From Rhododendron vialii (Eukaryota; Streptophyta; Magnoliopsida; Ericales; Ericaceae), in assembly GCF_030253575.1 (NCBI RefSeq), contig NC_080569.1, positions 6,304,001 through 6,368,000 of the forward strand: DNA of 64,000 bases, written 5' to 3'. The notes under the pieces are model-generated. The model saw only the letters and a program-made list of their open reading frames with translations, made no database searches and was not told the origin of the DNA. Below, piece after piece: positions 1-17,086 of this stretch (position 1 is the stretch's first letter; every line of letters starts with the position of its first letter). The position numbers and the translations under genes were made by a program.

Positions 1-1839
1 GGAGCCCCTCACTCTGGAAAGAAACTCGCAAGGGGGGTTATCATTGCCATTGCAGCCGGAGGGTCTGTGCTTCTGTTTCTGGTCATTCTAATCATATTCC
101 TGCTTTGTTTGAAATCAAAAGGTAGTGAGCGTAGCAATGAGTTGAAACGAAAGCCTTCTGTGAGGAGCGAGAAGCCAAAGGAGGAATTTGGGAGTGGGGT
201 GCAGGAACCTGAAAAGAACAAGCTGGTTTTCTTCGAAGGATCTTCTTACAATTTTGATCTTGAGGATTTATTGAGGGCTTCAGCGGAGGTCTTGGGTAAG
301 GGAAGTTATGGGACTGCATATAAGGCTGTTTTGGAGGAGGCGACGACAGTGGTTGTCAAAAGGTTGAAAGAAGTGGTGGTGAGTAAAAAGGACTTTGAGC
401 AGCAAATGGAGATTATAGGTAGAGTTGGGCAGCACTCAAATGTTGTGCCTCTTCGTGCTTATTATTACTCCAAGGATGAGAAGCTCCTGGTTTATGATTA
501 CTTCCAAGGTGGCAGCTTGTCTACGCTCTTGCATGGTATGTATTTTCTGCTCGTTTCATTTTCTAAGCATGTACTAACTACGCTTCAAATGACAAAAAGA
601 ATGGGATGCTAGTGTTGTCAATATGCACGAGTGTCGTAAACATAGCTTGAAGTCCAAGGGCAATCACTCCAAGGAAACAATGCTGAAGGTTATGTGTCGA
701 CCCAGTTAACCTTTCTAATCACCCCTGGTTGGTGCAATAAACATTGGGTAGTAATAGTATATTGCCTTATACGAAACAGAAAAAGTACAAATAAAAGTAA
801 TAAATTCAGTAACTAGTCATCCTCTGATGCGGTAGTAAAAGATTATGTATATCCGATGTAAGATACATATGTTGAACACTTCAGGTTCAGGTGAGTGAAG
901 ATCAAGTTGGCACTGTAAGTTTATGCTGCCCAAAATATTGTACACATGGCTATAGTTTATACTGAGGTAATTTTCAAGTTTATATTAGTTTAACACTAGT
1001 AGACTGCTCAATCTGGAATCTATTTCTTGGAGGGTACAGATGCATTTGGAGATCTCATTAGGTTGTATATTGAAATCATTTCTACATCAACTCATGATAC
1101 CAATAGCTCTCTTGTTTGTATGTAACTGTTGAAAATCACTCTGTTGAATCAACTTTTCTCATTGCTCTCTCCTTTTCGATTCAATGAAATAACAGCAAAC
1201 AGGGGCACTGAAAGAACTCCATTAGATTGGGACTCAAGAGTAAAGATTTCCCTCGGAGCCGCAAGGGGTATTGCTCATATCCACTCCGTTGGTGGCACAA
1301 AATTTACTCATGGAGACATCAAGGCCTCAAACATCCTCCTCAACCAAGACCTAGACGGCTGTGTTTCTGATTTTGGTCTATCCCCTATAATGAACTTCCC
1401 TCCCAATCCACCTCGACACGCAGGCTATCGTGCGCCTGAGGTGATCGAAACCCGAAAGCACACCCACAAATCCGATGTTTACAGCTTCGGTGTGGTCCTA
1501 CTTGAGATGCTGACAGGAAAACAACCACTCCAGTCACCAGGGCCTGGACGTGACGACATGGTGGATCTCCCTAGGTGGGTCCAGTCAGTAGTGAGGGAGG
1601 AGTGGACGGCTGAGGTTTTTGATGTAGAGTTGATGAGGTTTGATAACATTGAAGAGGAGATGGTGCAGATGCTGCAGATTGCAATGGCATGTGTTGTAAG
1701 GGAGCCGGACATGCGACCAGATATGGGGGAAGTTGTTCGGATGATTGAAGAGATACGGCAATCCGACTCGGAGAACCGGACGTCTCCGCCGGAAGAGGGC
1801 AAATCAAAAGAGGGGTCACCTAGCGGGCAGACTCCATGA
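1..1839 (+). CDS. LRR receptor-like kinase, At5g58300 type (5' end outside window)
   Basis: Partial gene: the signal peptide and leucine-rich repeats lie before the window. Exon 1 is open from base 1 to 535, the intron is 536-1195 (GT-AG), and exon 2 runs 1196-1839. The visible protein starts with a juxtamembrane stretch and a transmembrane helix (about bases 37-115), then a cytosolic kinase domain with a glycine loop ([12 protein letters not shown]), the VAIK-type lysine (VVVKRLKE), a catalytic loop reading [11 protein letters not shown], and APE (YRAPEV). The C-terminus matches what I recall of At5g58300 ([23 protein letters not shown]). Members of this clade are usually called probable inactive kinases because HRD is altered. 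Here the Arg is Gly but the Asp is kept, so activity is not excluded. The family acts at the plasma membrane; the ligand is unknown. The intron shows nothing else. Confidence 0.93.
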
Positions 1840-2654
1840 TTGAATTGTATGTTTGTTCTTTTTTAGTTATTACATAGTCAATTTTCTGGAATGCATCTGA
1901 TGATTAGTTTGAAGCCTACATTGCTAGAGTAATGTTTTCCCCTTTGCTTAAACCTCACATGCATGTATTGCTTCAAAGTGTTTTTTTTCCCTTTTTGGGT
2001 GCTTCAGAAATATTGCTTCAAAGCGTGTGAATCCATTCAATTGTGTGATTTTTCCTTAGAAATTCGGTGGCATAATTGTTACATTCTTCAGGACTGATTG
2101 TACTTGACTTCTTGTAGCTCTGCTTTAGCCCTTGGATGTCTAAAAGGACTTTCTTTTCCTCAGCACATTTTTTTTTCTTATTTTGTCAATAGTTTTTGCT
2201 TTTCCAGTTCATATCCACTCAAGACCAAAAAACCAAAAATTAAAAAAAAAAAAGTCAGAAAATTTCAGGATTATTTTGTCTTTTGTGTATATTGGAGTGT
2301 ATCTTAGTTGATATCAAAGAGCTAATATGTACATAAATCAAGGAGCTAATATGGACATAAATCAAGGATTTCATATGTAGATTTTACCTTATTTTCTTAA
2401 GTGTAGATTCTGACATGTATATAATTGTTGTATCGGTGTTTTATTTTTAATTAATGTGAATTCACTCATATTTTCTCAATACCAATTTCTAACAGTGTAT
2501 TTTCTGGAAAATATGATTACATTTTCTTTAAACATCAAATTTTCCATTTAGGATAAATCTGAAAATTAAGAAAAATTCACCTGAAGGGTAGAAATTTACA
2601 AAAGACAAATGACTCAAAAAAAAAGAGGAGAATTTTTTTGGTGCAAATTGGGTA

Positions 2655-2663
2655 CCACGTGGC
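2655..2663. promoter_or_regulatory. G-box / ABRE-like element upstream of the NHL gene
   Basis: CCACGTGGC contains the palindromic G-box CACGTG and the ABRE core ACGTGGC, about 300 bp before the NHL start codon. ABRE/G-box motifs bind bZIP factors of the ABF/AREB group in abscisic acid responses. A role here is inferred from position only. Confidence 0.4.
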
Positions 2664-2960
2664 TATATCCAGCACTCATCCGAGCCGTCCAAAATAAGTT
2701 TTGGACTGCCAATATCCGAGCACCCCCTCTCTTACTCAACCGATCACTCTCTCTCTCCTCTTTCCCTCCTTGTAGAATACTCATGCACGTTGACCACTGT
2801 CAACCGAAATGTCTGTTATTCCATGCAAAATCTGGATTTACCAACTATAGATGTGAGGTTGTCCTAAAATCTAGAGCAACAAAACATGTGTGGTTAACCA
2901 GATTTGAGGTCCGAAACTCACTTTCATCTTCTATTACATCCAGAGAAGGGTTCTCTAACA

Positions 2961-3842
2961 ATGGCCGCTTCGGGGTTGCCCATATCATCAGGCAGCGCCG
3001 GCCCAATTCTGCCATTGGCAAGAGCCCCCAGCCGCAACCAAAGCTTCCAACGAAACCCAAGCCGCCGCGTTCTCTTCTCCGAAACCCCCGCTCCCAAACA
3101 CCAGTCTCGTAATTGGGATTCCGGCCCCGAGAGGAACAATTTCCCCGAAATGCCTCCCAAACACCAGGCTCGTAACCGGGATGAGGACAACCTGTCCGAA
3201 ATATCAACCAAACCCCGGGCTCGCGATTGGGACTCGGGCGACGATGTCAAAAGAGAACGTCGCGGGCGCAGGCTGTGCTGTGCCTGGACGTCTTTGGTCG
3301 TCGGTTTTCTCGTTCTTGGGCTCATGCTGTTGGGTGCATTGTCCCTCTCTTTTGTCAAGGGCGCATTACCGGAATTCCGCATCAAGAGTCTAAACATCTC
3401 CAGACTCGAGATTTCAAAGAAAGACGAAAACACCCTTTTGACCGCCGACATCCAACTACTCATCAACGTCACCAACAAAAACGACCGGTATGACCTGTCC
3501 TATAGCGTGTTGAGCGTCGAAGTCTCGTCGGAAGACATTAACCTGGGGAAGAAAGAGGTCGCAGCGTTCAAGCAGAATCCGAAGAAGGTGTCGTTACTGA
3601 ATGTGTCGACAGAGGTTAAGAAGTCGGTGGTCGATGATGCGGCCGCTGATGATTTGAAATCGAATTACAAAGACCTGCAAGTGGTGATTGATGTGGTGTT
3701 CGAAGGGAGCATAACTGTGAACATGGAAGGGCGTAAGTTGAGCGGGTTGCCTCTGAAAGTGCTGTGCTCTAGTATTCAGCAGGTTGACATCGACAATGGG
3801 CTGCAGCCGCAATGCCGGGTCAAAATGTTCCATTTCTTGTGA
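2961..3842 (+). CDS. NDR1/HIN1-like (NHL) LEA_2 membrane protein
   Basis: Single exon, 293 residues from the ATG at 2961; an in-frame ATG 57 bases upstream is possible but gives an unlikely leader. Layout: a long basic, Ser/Pro/Asn-rich cytosolic N-terminus (1-104), a transmembrane helix at about 108-131, then an extracytosolic LEA_2 domain (about 140-293). This is the NHL type II topology. The LEA_2 part shows the family pattern around INVTNKNDRYDLSYS, with N-glycosylation sequons (NIS, NVT, NVS). NHL proteins sit in the plasma membrane and are linked to pathogen and abiotic stress responses. The N-terminus holds three degenerate repeats of about 20 residues centred on RNWDSG, RNRDED and RDWDSG, which I do not recall as a usual NHL feature. 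An ABRE-like G-box lies about 300 bp upstream. Family call firm, individual function unknown. Confidence 0.88.
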   Translation: MAASGLPISSGSAGPILPLARAPSRNQSFQRNPSRRVLFSETPAPKHQSRNWDSGPERNNFPEMPPKHQARNRDEDNLSEISTKPRARDWDSGDDVKRERRGRRLCCAWTSLVVGFLVLGLMLLGALSLSFVKGALPEFRIKSLNISRLEISKKDENTLLTADIQLLINVTNKNDRYDLSYSVLSVEVSSEDINLGKKEVAAFKQNPKKVSLLNVSTEVKKSVVDDAAADDLKSNYKDLQVVIDVVFEGSITVNMEGRKLSGLPLKVLCSSIQQVDIDNGLQPQCRVKMFHFL

Positions 3843-4207
3843 GATGGATCCAACTTGTGGCGACACCGTCATGTTTCTTGACATTGGTTTGTTTCGAATC
3901 GCTTTACATTGATGAATTTGAGGTTGATCGATTATGTTTGGTATCGTTTTCAGTTTTTAGTTTGCTTTCTCGCTTGCTTGTTCGAAAATTTGTTATGTTG
4001 GTATCGTTTTTAGTACGTTTTCGCTTTTGGTCTGATGGAAACAGTTTGAAAAACCATCCCAATCTCTCCATCCCCTGCGTTAGCTTGGCATGGAAGATTT
4101 GTATTTTCTAGTTTGCAATTGCCCTGCACTAAAATGGTTCAACATTCATCGATCGATCACCTGGTTTTCTGATAGTTGCTTTACACAAATGCTTTGTGCG
4201 CACGCAG

Positions 4208-4312
4208 GTGAAGTTCGTCGGCAAAACGGAGTTGCGTACCAAAGATACGTTGGATCAGATAGCGAGTTATCAAAAAGGAGTCGTGAGAAAACTACTCCTC
4301 GTGCTTAGCTAG
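4208..4312 (+). other. Short unassigned open frame after an acceptor-like CAG
   Basis: Directly after gcacgcag there is an open frame of 34 codons ending in TAG (4310-4312), reading VKFVGKTELRTKDTLDQI and onward. Its composition looks protein-like (charged, no low complexity). It could be a last exon of an alternative NHL transcript, a relic exon, or chance. I do not recognise the peptide. Confidence 0.2.
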
Positions 4313-4592
4313 GCATGATTAATGAAGATTACATTGTGGAGACATATTCATTTTTTTGAAGTATATATACTAGCAGTAAAAGTCTTCTTTAATTAGTTTT
4401 TGACAATCTAGGAAATTGATCCCCGCTTCCTCCCTGCAAATATATGTACTCTAATCAACTAAATTGTTATTTCCTGTGTTCATTGCTGTTATTTAGTAGT
4501 ACTTTTCTAACACATGCATGAAGGCACCAAACAGAATTTCTATGCACAGCTCATTTTCTAACAAAAAGAAGAAGAAAGAATTCTATGCAGAG

Positions 4593-4615
4593 CTTCTTCT
4601 TCTTCTTCTTCTTCT

Positions 4616-4664
<49 letters not shown>
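4593..4664. repeat. Compound microsatellite (CTT)n-(CT)n
   Basis: About 28 bases of CTT repeat run directly into about 44 bases of TC repeat. Long leucine/serine-rich frames across it are repeat artefacts, not genes. Confidence 0.95.
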
Positions 4665-4667
<3 letters not shown>

Positions 4668-5400
4668 TCATCTATCTTAGTTGTTGACTATTACATTAAG
4701 TTCTGTAAACAATTGAAAAAAATCCGAGTTGACTGTGTAGACATAGAGCTAGATGATAATTTTCTCCAAAATTCAACGAGGACCAAACTGATCCGTCCTT
4801 ATTTAGAGCCATTTTTAAATTTTACCAGGTACGAGACTTTCTTGGCATCAAGATTGAAATCTCCCCAGTTGAATCCGGCTCGAGTGTGGTACACAATAGT
4901 TCTCGCTTCGAACGAATGGCCCTCAAAATTGATTTGAATAAATACTGGACAAATTAGCCTTATGTATATATGTCTCTGCTAAACTTCTCTTGATGCAATA
5001 ATTTAAACGGGTTAGAGTGGCGAATTTCAAACTTAAAACTCTACAATTTTTTATTTTTTATTTTATTTTATAACAAAGGCACTATAAACACACATATGTT
5101 CTCAGGATTATAAAAGTCCACATATGTAAGACATTTTTATCGACCAAAAGTTATGAATGCCATCAACCATAATTAAAACGAAATTTAGGTTTAAAAAAGT
5201 AGGGCTTGATTTATTATTACAACGTTAAAAGTAGTAGTAAATTTAAACTAGTAGTACTTGCAGAGTAACACGTCTTCTGTGTTAAGCCGTGTTGGAACAC
5301 CACCAATAGTTTGTAAGCTTGTCGTGGTATTATTAATGAGTGTTGTGGTGCCACACTTCGAGCCTTAGACCACCTAATAATTTTTGGTACTTGTGACTAT

Positions 5401-5620
5401 AGGGCTGCAAATGAGTCGAGTCGAACTTTTTTGAGTTTGAACTCGACTCATTTACAAGCTAAAAATTTGAGCTTAGTCATTTAATAAACGAGCCTTTTTA
5501 ATAAACGAGCTTAGTCATTTAATAAACGAGCCTTTTTAATCAAATCGAACTTCATTTAACGAGCCAAATTTTTGTCGAACAAGTCGCGAGCTGCTGAATT
5601 CATTTACAGGCTTTACTTGT
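5401..5620. repeat. Dispersed repeat with internal tandem copy
   Basis: It begins gggctgcaaatgagtcgag and is rich in gagtcgaac/aacgagcc words, a style of short dispersed repeat common in plant intergenic DNA. Inside it a 39-bp unit (gagcttagtcatttaataaa plus gagccttttt) is repeated in tandem at about 5470-5560. No terminal structure was delimited. Confidence 0.5.
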
Positions 5621-5887
5621 GAGTCACTAATAAAAAAGGAAAAAGAAATTAAAAAGAAAAAGACAGGGAGGCGGAACATGTTGGGCTGCGTTTGGCAACG
5701 TATAAATACAGTTACTTTATGCCGGTTTGGCGTTAATCGTACGCCAATTATTTGCTCCCGACGAAAATTCTAGAAGCTGTTCACGGCTGTCCGATTTTTA
5801 TTTCTATATTCCTACTACTCCTTGATTACATACGCAGCCTCTCTCTCTGGATTCTCCGTCCCCTCGCCAAATTCATCCATCCGCAGG

Positions 5888-5890
5888 TAC

Positions 5891-5932
<42 letters not shown>

Positions 5933-5940
5933 CTATATAT
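5888..5940. repeat. Microsatellite (CT)n-(ATCT)n in the E2 leader
   Basis: A CT run passes into ATCT tetranucleotide repeats and then ATAT. It starts just after a GT that could be the donor of a leader intron of the downstream E2 gene. Confidence 0.9.
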
Positions 5941-6106
5941 ATCTCACTGTTTGTACATATAAGTGAATTCTTGTGATTTGGCGTTTTCATAGACGTGGAT
6001 GCTGTCTAGGGTAGTTGTTGTTTATCTCACTGTTTGTACATATGAGTGAATTCTTGTGATTTGGCGTTTTCATAGACGTGGATGCTGTCTAGGGTAGTTG
6101 TTGTTG
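5941..6106. repeat. 83-bp tandem duplication in the E2 leader region
   Basis: Bases 5941-6023 are repeated at 6024-6106 with one clear mismatch (tatAag versus tatGag). It lies in the presumed 5' leader intron of the ubiquitin-conjugating enzyme gene, so it should not affect the protein. The near identity implies a recent event. Confidence 0.95.
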
Positions 6107-6317
6107 GGGGGGTGGAAGGAAATCAACAGATCTTGAATTTCGTCTTTGTTTGGTGAGCTGTTCCTTGGCTAGGGTTTCTGGTACTGATCGGATTAGTTGT
6201 TATGGTTGTGTGTATATTATTATGTCGTTGAGCTGACGATCTGCTATTTGTGTAGGCTTTTCAGTGACCTAGATTACGCCTTTCTTTGATTTGAGGTAGT
6301 AGCTGCGTGTTGTAGTT

Positions 6318-11127
<4,810 letters not shown>

Positions 11128-11229
11128 TGCCATGATTGTAAGAGAATCCCACTTGGCTCTTCTAGAGAATTGTAATTCTATCCTTTTCCAATGTCCTCGG
11201 GTGGAAGAATAAAAGTGCTTGGTAAGGAA

Positions 11230-13720
11230 ATTTTCTATTTGTCTCTCTCAGACTTGAGCTTGGCAAGAAAGTTGGATCTCTAAATTTGTGAATATCCATT
11301 CTAAGACATTGGAAGGGGAAAAAAAAAACTGTAATGTATTGATGCTTTGTTGTTGTCTAATTAATGCTTTGCTTTCTGAAATCTCTTGTGAATGCACATT
11401 GCATTATTTGTAAGGTAAGTCGTTTCCATCCTTTTGCTAAAGTATTGGCAGCACCAGTAGCATTCTAGGAAATTTTTGCATTGAAAAGGGTTTTCGTCGC
11501 TGGCCTTTGGCCCTACACCTCTCCCAAGGGTTTTCAAAAAAAAAAAAAAAAAATCAATTAGGTTACTACTAGCATTCTATGAAATCCTTATGTATTTTAT
11601 TAGGTGCATACGGGCTTCATGGATATAACTGATTAAATAAATAAAAGCGAGAATTTTTGCCTGAAAACTCTAATTGATGATGTAAATGTGTTTAGAGTAG
11701 GTTACTAGTCTGTGGCTGGAAAGTTTTGAGGCATTTGACTTGTGTGATCTTGACATGCTTCCATAATTTTGACGTTTGGGTTTTGGTACCCCTTTTGTGT
11801 GATCACAAGACCTGGTACCTGTTCTTTTTCCATGATTTCTTGGACCTTAATTTAGTTACGAGTGATGTGCTTCACTTTGTACTATTCTAATCTACCAAGT
11901 CAATGTGTATTGTTCGGTAGGTGAACTGTCCACCTAAAGTTGTGATTATTTTTCTTCATAATCATCTTCGTGGTACCTGCACATGCATACACACCACAGC
12001 ACATTATTCTCAATTCAAGGTTGTTTTTTCTGCGTACAAATCATGACATAATGGGATGTGGGCTTTCACTGTTTTGAGCTTGTTCTTTATTGTTTCCTGC
12101 GCGTTGCAGAACCCGTCATGGATTTTTCGTAACCCTTGTTTTGTGCCTATTGAAGATACAACCGAGCTGGTAGGCTTAAACCACCTCTTCATTTTCCTCT
12201 TCTATATTCTTTGCTTTCTTTTACTGATTTGGCCTGTCTCAATCATCTTCTTTTGTAACGATTTCTATCTTGTGACCATATATATGGATATGGCATCTGT
12301 AAAAAAAATGAAGTTATTTAGCTCTCCCTCGCGATATTATTAGTACTTTTATCTAGTTAAATTGGTTGACCCTCCTGAAAATCCTTTTGGGTGGACATTC
12401 CTCTGTTTTTTGGGGGAGCGTGGACGAACTTTGTAGAGTATTCTTTGTTTTATTTCAATCACAAATGTTGTCCTGATGGTCTAATTCATCAAAGCTTCGA
12501 CTTAGGGGTTAGCTCTTTCTTAGATCTCAAGTTCAAAACTCTTTGGGTGCTTTTAGCTCGATCTTATGAGGCCAGTTTATATAATCTTTAATTTTTCTTT
12601 GTTCTAAAGAGATTTTCACCAGTGAACTATGGAATTGGTCCTCTAAAATTTAGTCAGGGTCCACTTAAACTAATTTGGACACCTGAGTCATTAGAAAATG
12701 AAAGTATTCCTCTGATTTTATTGTAAAAATGATTACACCCTCCACTTGTTCAAAGGAAAACAGAGCATGCGAGTTGGGATTTCGTATAAAATTGTGATGG
12801 TGGAACCGTCCGAATTGCGAAAGGCTAGTATGATCCTGACTGCTTGGTGGGTGGGGATCGAGAGGTTCCCAACATGCAAAGCGAGATCTAGCCTATGGTC
12901 CAAAATAGAGTATATTGTGGGATAGGGACTACTCCTACTTTATGATCTCAACATGATTGGATGTGGCATCAATCAAGGGATAAGAATAAGAACCAACTGA
13001 AGTTCGTTCGTGGATGGGCAGTAAGATCTTTGCCCGGCCAAAAAAAAGAAAAGTACAAATATCGTTTTTTACTGCCTGAAAAATGGACTCAAATTTCGAA
13101 AGCAAACTCCTTGTCGGTGGATGATGGGTTTTAGTTAACCAAAATTAAGTGATGCGAAGATGGGATTCAGGTAACCGAAATTAAGTGATGTGCTAGTTTG
13201 ATGTCCTGAATCATTCTGTGTATACAAAACAAACCTACCATGGAAATGGAGGTGACCTTTAATTATCTAAGGGCTTGTACAAAAATTATTTTTTAAACTC
13301 TGGTGGCTGCTTCTGTTTGGGCCTTCTGTGAGGTTTCTGCTGTTATTGGGGTCCAGTTGGACTTTATGTTGGGAAATCTTTCACATGGATTTTGTTTAAA
13401 TGAAGGAGACACGTGTTGAATAGTAGTTGAGTGGGTGACCGTACATTGGGGAGAGATTATTTCACACATTTTCCCCCTTCGTAAAATGCATTACATCTTG
13501 TCTAGTTGTTTTCCAACGACTAGATTGTGCCCACTCGATTAATTCAAGAGTCTGAAATTAACGATCGGGTCAATTTGCAATAGTCCTGAGGTTTGAAATA
13601 TTTAAGCTTCGTAAAATTCGAACTTGCGATCTCTTGAGGATGAGTCCTTTAATTCATTTCTCATGTCTACTTGGCCAAACTTCTTAAGTTTTATCTCGTC
13701 TTAGTTTCACACACTTTGTA
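11230..13720. other. Intergenic; LINE/SINE-like tails, no gene
   Basis: No supported gene. Two poly-A tracts preceded by retroposon-like sequence occur at about 11470-11555 and 12760-13053 (ending in gcccggcc plus A-run), consistent with 3' ends of non-LTR retroposons. Everything else is AT-rich. Confidence 0.4.
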
Positions 13721-13733
13721 CAGGAGAAAAGGT

Positions 13734-13850
13734 GATATGTAGAAAAGGAGGTGCTAAAAGGATTTTCATACTTAAGATTGCCAAGCATCCGCTGATATGT
13801 AGAAAAGGAGGTGCTAAAAGGATTTTCATACTTAAGATTGCAAATACTCT
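13734..13850. repeat. 60-bp tandem duplication
   Basis: The unit gatatgtagaaaaggaggtg and onward is present at 13734 and again at 13794, almost identical through 13841. Recent local duplication in non-coding DNA. Confidence 0.93.
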
Positions 13851-13859
13851 ATATTTAAG

Positions 13860-15460
13860 CATCCACTGATTCTCACTTTTGTTTTAATTCTAGTGTCATA
13901 GGAGTGGCTCCATGAATTTAGTTCAGCGATAACAAAGACGTAATGAAATTTTTTTTTAATCTGCAGTGCTACACAAAATAAACATATTGTATTCTGGTTA
14001 AAAATTTATTGGGCCTAGCTAATTTTGTTTTGTTGAGCTATATTACTTACATACTCACAAATTGAAGTGACTATATTTTTGGCTACGTAAGAATAATTTA
14101 GTGCCGACGTCTTAGAGAAAAAAATCAAATTGCATGTAGCAAACGTACAAAATTTTAGTGTATTTTTTGAGTCGAGGAGGTTCGCTTGTCGCTCTATGGT
14201 AGTGCCGCCCATGATTCTAATACTATTATTACCATATGATCACTTAGTTGACAAGCAAAAGTGAGAGTCCAGTCCTGTTCTGATTTAAATAATTGCTCAT
14301 GTGCCTTTCAGTCCGACTTGGCATATTTGCCTTTGCTTCTCCTTCAAGCCAAAACCAAACATCGCCTAACCCCGTCTTGCTTTTCAACGCCATTGCTTGG
14401 CTTTTTCCTCTAATGTGAAAAGGAAAAAAAAAAAAACCCCCTCAAAGCCATTTAAACGGTGCTGCATATTCCTGCGCTGGCATTTAGTTTAAGCAAGGAG
14501 TACTCAGTCAATTTGATGTGCTTTTTGTTTGGCAATGACAAGTTTTGTTCTTGCGATTAAGGAAAAATGAGTTCTAGATAGGATTTTCGTGTTGTAAATT
14601 CGTTCAGTGTGTGTCAATTGAACTTGTGAAAACAAAATCACAGTACTCTGTTTTGGTAAAAATGAGCACATCACAAAGGGCACTTTATTTAGCATGAAAA
14701 AAAATTTAGTACGAATTTCTTTTGTCATGCAATACTATTCAGGGTTATTTTTCCTTCACTCGGAGACTAGAGACCGAGCATATGGGATTGTTTGGTATGG
14801 ATTTTGAATGAGGATTTTGAAATAATAAGTAGAGAGATGGATAAAATGATGAAGTAATAAGTTGTTCTAGGACAAGAGTCCTAAGAGAATAGACCCAATG
14901 TGTGTCTGCATCATATGCAAGGGTCGACAATCCTTCTAGGACAAGGGTCAATACTTTAAGGAAAAATAGAGAATAAATACAGATAACAAATGCATATTAC
15001 GGTCGCTTTGACACTCCACAAAGCTAAAAAAGACAACCTTTCATAAATCATTTTTAGCATTTTGAATTACCTATTTATCTAAAAATATCATTATTGGGTC
15101 ATTCTTCATTGAACTATACTCCATAGATGATCTAGTCATAATGGAATATGTGTACCTGTTTACTGAATCAGAGAAGTGATTGACCACAAGAAAAAAAAAA
15201 TGGATAAGTGATTGATCCACAAGAAAAAAAAAAAATGGATATAGAATAGACTATGGTACCAAGGCTTACCTCAGCAATGAGTTCAACAACTGTGTAAATT
15301 TCCAAAAAAGTGAATAGAATAAACCACGTAAGCACTGACTTCTTTTCTTCTCTTTCTTGATCGGCAAAAATGTTTTGTATAAACACCCAGCCCTGACTTC
15401 ATAAATGTTTAATTTCTGAATAAGTTTAGTTAAAAAGTAAATCTATGTGAGAAGCTTATT
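13860..15460. other. Intergenic, no gene seen
   Basis: AT-rich with several A-runs. At 14775-14870 there is a half-copy of sequence resembling the TAA-flanked MITE at 26132, with no matching right end. No coding potential was recognised. Confidence 0.5.
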
Positions 15461-15463
15461 CAC

Positions 15464-15641
15464 GGCTCAGCCGTGAACAGCTTCTTTACCGCAGAAATCA
15501 ATGGCGACCGTCCAATAGTGTTCTGAACGGTCTGGATGTTAATACTTTTATCTGAGAAAATTTTCGTTAACATCCGGACCCGTCTGAAATGCTTTTAGAC
15601 GGCCGCGATTAGTGACGTAAACAACTATTCACGGCCCGGCC
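15464..15641. mobile_element. Foldback MITE, about 178 bp
   Basis: The ends ggctcagccgtgaacagctt and the reverse complement of the right end (ggccgggccgtgaatagttg) match, and pairing continues imperfectly to a central hairpin (tggatgttaa/ttaacatccg). A second small palindrome around the left end (gaagct...agcttc) blurs the left boundary. Superfamily not assigned. No clear target duplication. Confidence 0.7.
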
Positions 15642-16835
15642 TTTAAAAAGATTTTCGAAAAACATATGTCATTAAACTTTGACCTAATGTTCTTATTTGG
15701 TCTATCAGAAGATCTAGCCACCCGTGGAAATATATGGCAACGGTAAATGGAGGTGCCATAGTGCCCACTGAAAAATATCTGAAGTTGTTTTGATGAAATG
15801 GCGTGCATACAACAGTACAAAGACGAAGACGAAAAGGCCTTGGCAAATTTTCTGCGGGTGATCGAGAAAGGGCAACGAATTACAGCTTCGGAGAAAGAAA
15901 TCGGGGTTTCGAATGCTTTTTATGCCCAAACGAAATGCACCAATCTCAAGATGATTTACTCTGTACCCCCACAAAGTTTTAACCCGAGTTTTAGTTAAGA
16001 AAAAAAATGATCTACCACTTTCCAAACGATCTACAATTCAGCGGATAAGATAGTTTGATATTATAAGACTTAAGCGTCAGACATTCTTCTTTATTCTACA
16101 TAATTTTCTAATTTTTCCAAATAGTTTGACACCACAACGGAGAATATACTGTATAACTTACAATCTGCTATGTTTTTTATTATGCGACGGGACATTTGAT
16201 TAAGAAAATAAAAAATGATCCGTATTTTTGTCCCATATGTCTTCAATACAACTGCAGTATGTATGAACACAGTAAAGAATCGTTGAATTTCTAAAATAGC
16301 CAAATAGCAATTGGATCCAATAACAAATTTGGACGTAATTTCCAACTAAACTTCCCCAAAATAAAAACAGCAATATTCACCCGTTTGACACGTCAAACTA
16401 GTCCAGCTGTTCAATGGGACATCCTGACCCCGTTTTCGGTTTTCCTCTCCGACAATAGAGTCACGGAAAAGTCCTCTCTCTCTCTCTCTCCTCTAGTCTA
16501 ATACTGTGATGTGAGGACTGAGGAGAAGCAGAGAGAAAACTAAGTCGTGCCCGCCCGTTGTGGAGGGATCCGATTTTTGGTGTAGGTCTTTTGAGTCCGC
16601 TGCCGTTGTGCTGCATTTCGCGGCGAGGCTTTTAGGCCTGCGTTAGATGGGCTGACTCCCACATCAGGAGTTTGGGTTTGTGTGTATGTGTTTAAAGGGT
16701 TCACTCTACATCTCCCTAGTCAGCAACTGCCTAAGTGAGTTTGGTAGGTAAAATTACCCTCTTACCCTCCTTAAAAAAAAAGAGAAGGAGAGAGAAAGCA
16801 ACGCCTGCCCTTAACATGTTCCAAAACCCGTGCAA

Positions 16836-17050
16836 TATAAATACACACTAATTGCCCTCACTCCTCTTCATGTCATTCGCTCTCTCTCTCTCTCTCTCTC
16901 ATAATTATTGTACCAGTAATAACTCTCGGTCACCGCCTTTCCCGCCAAAACTTAACCTCATCAGTCCCTCTTCCCGCCACAACTCCCGTGTCTCTTTCTC
17001 ACCTCTTTCCATTTATACACACACTCTGCCTCTCTCTCTCTTTGTAAACC

Positions 17051-17086
<36 letters not shown>

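Larger units (their letters stand above)
4313..5690. other. Intergenic, AT-rich with microsatellites
   Basis: No gene seen. It holds a compound (CTT)n/(CT)n microsatellite and a repetitive tract at 5401-5620 described separately. The remainder is AT-rich sequence in which I see no conserved signal. Confidence 0.6.

Noticed and set aside
4518-4937. 139-codon plus-strand frame
   Set aside because: Leu and Ser-Leu runs come from the CTT/CT microsatellite; no domain or splice context.
16656-16700. Upstream-sequence-element-like ACTCCCACATCAG followed by TTTAAA, as in snRNA promoters
   Set aside because: The core departs from the plant USE (CCCACATCG), and the following sequence shows no snRNA.
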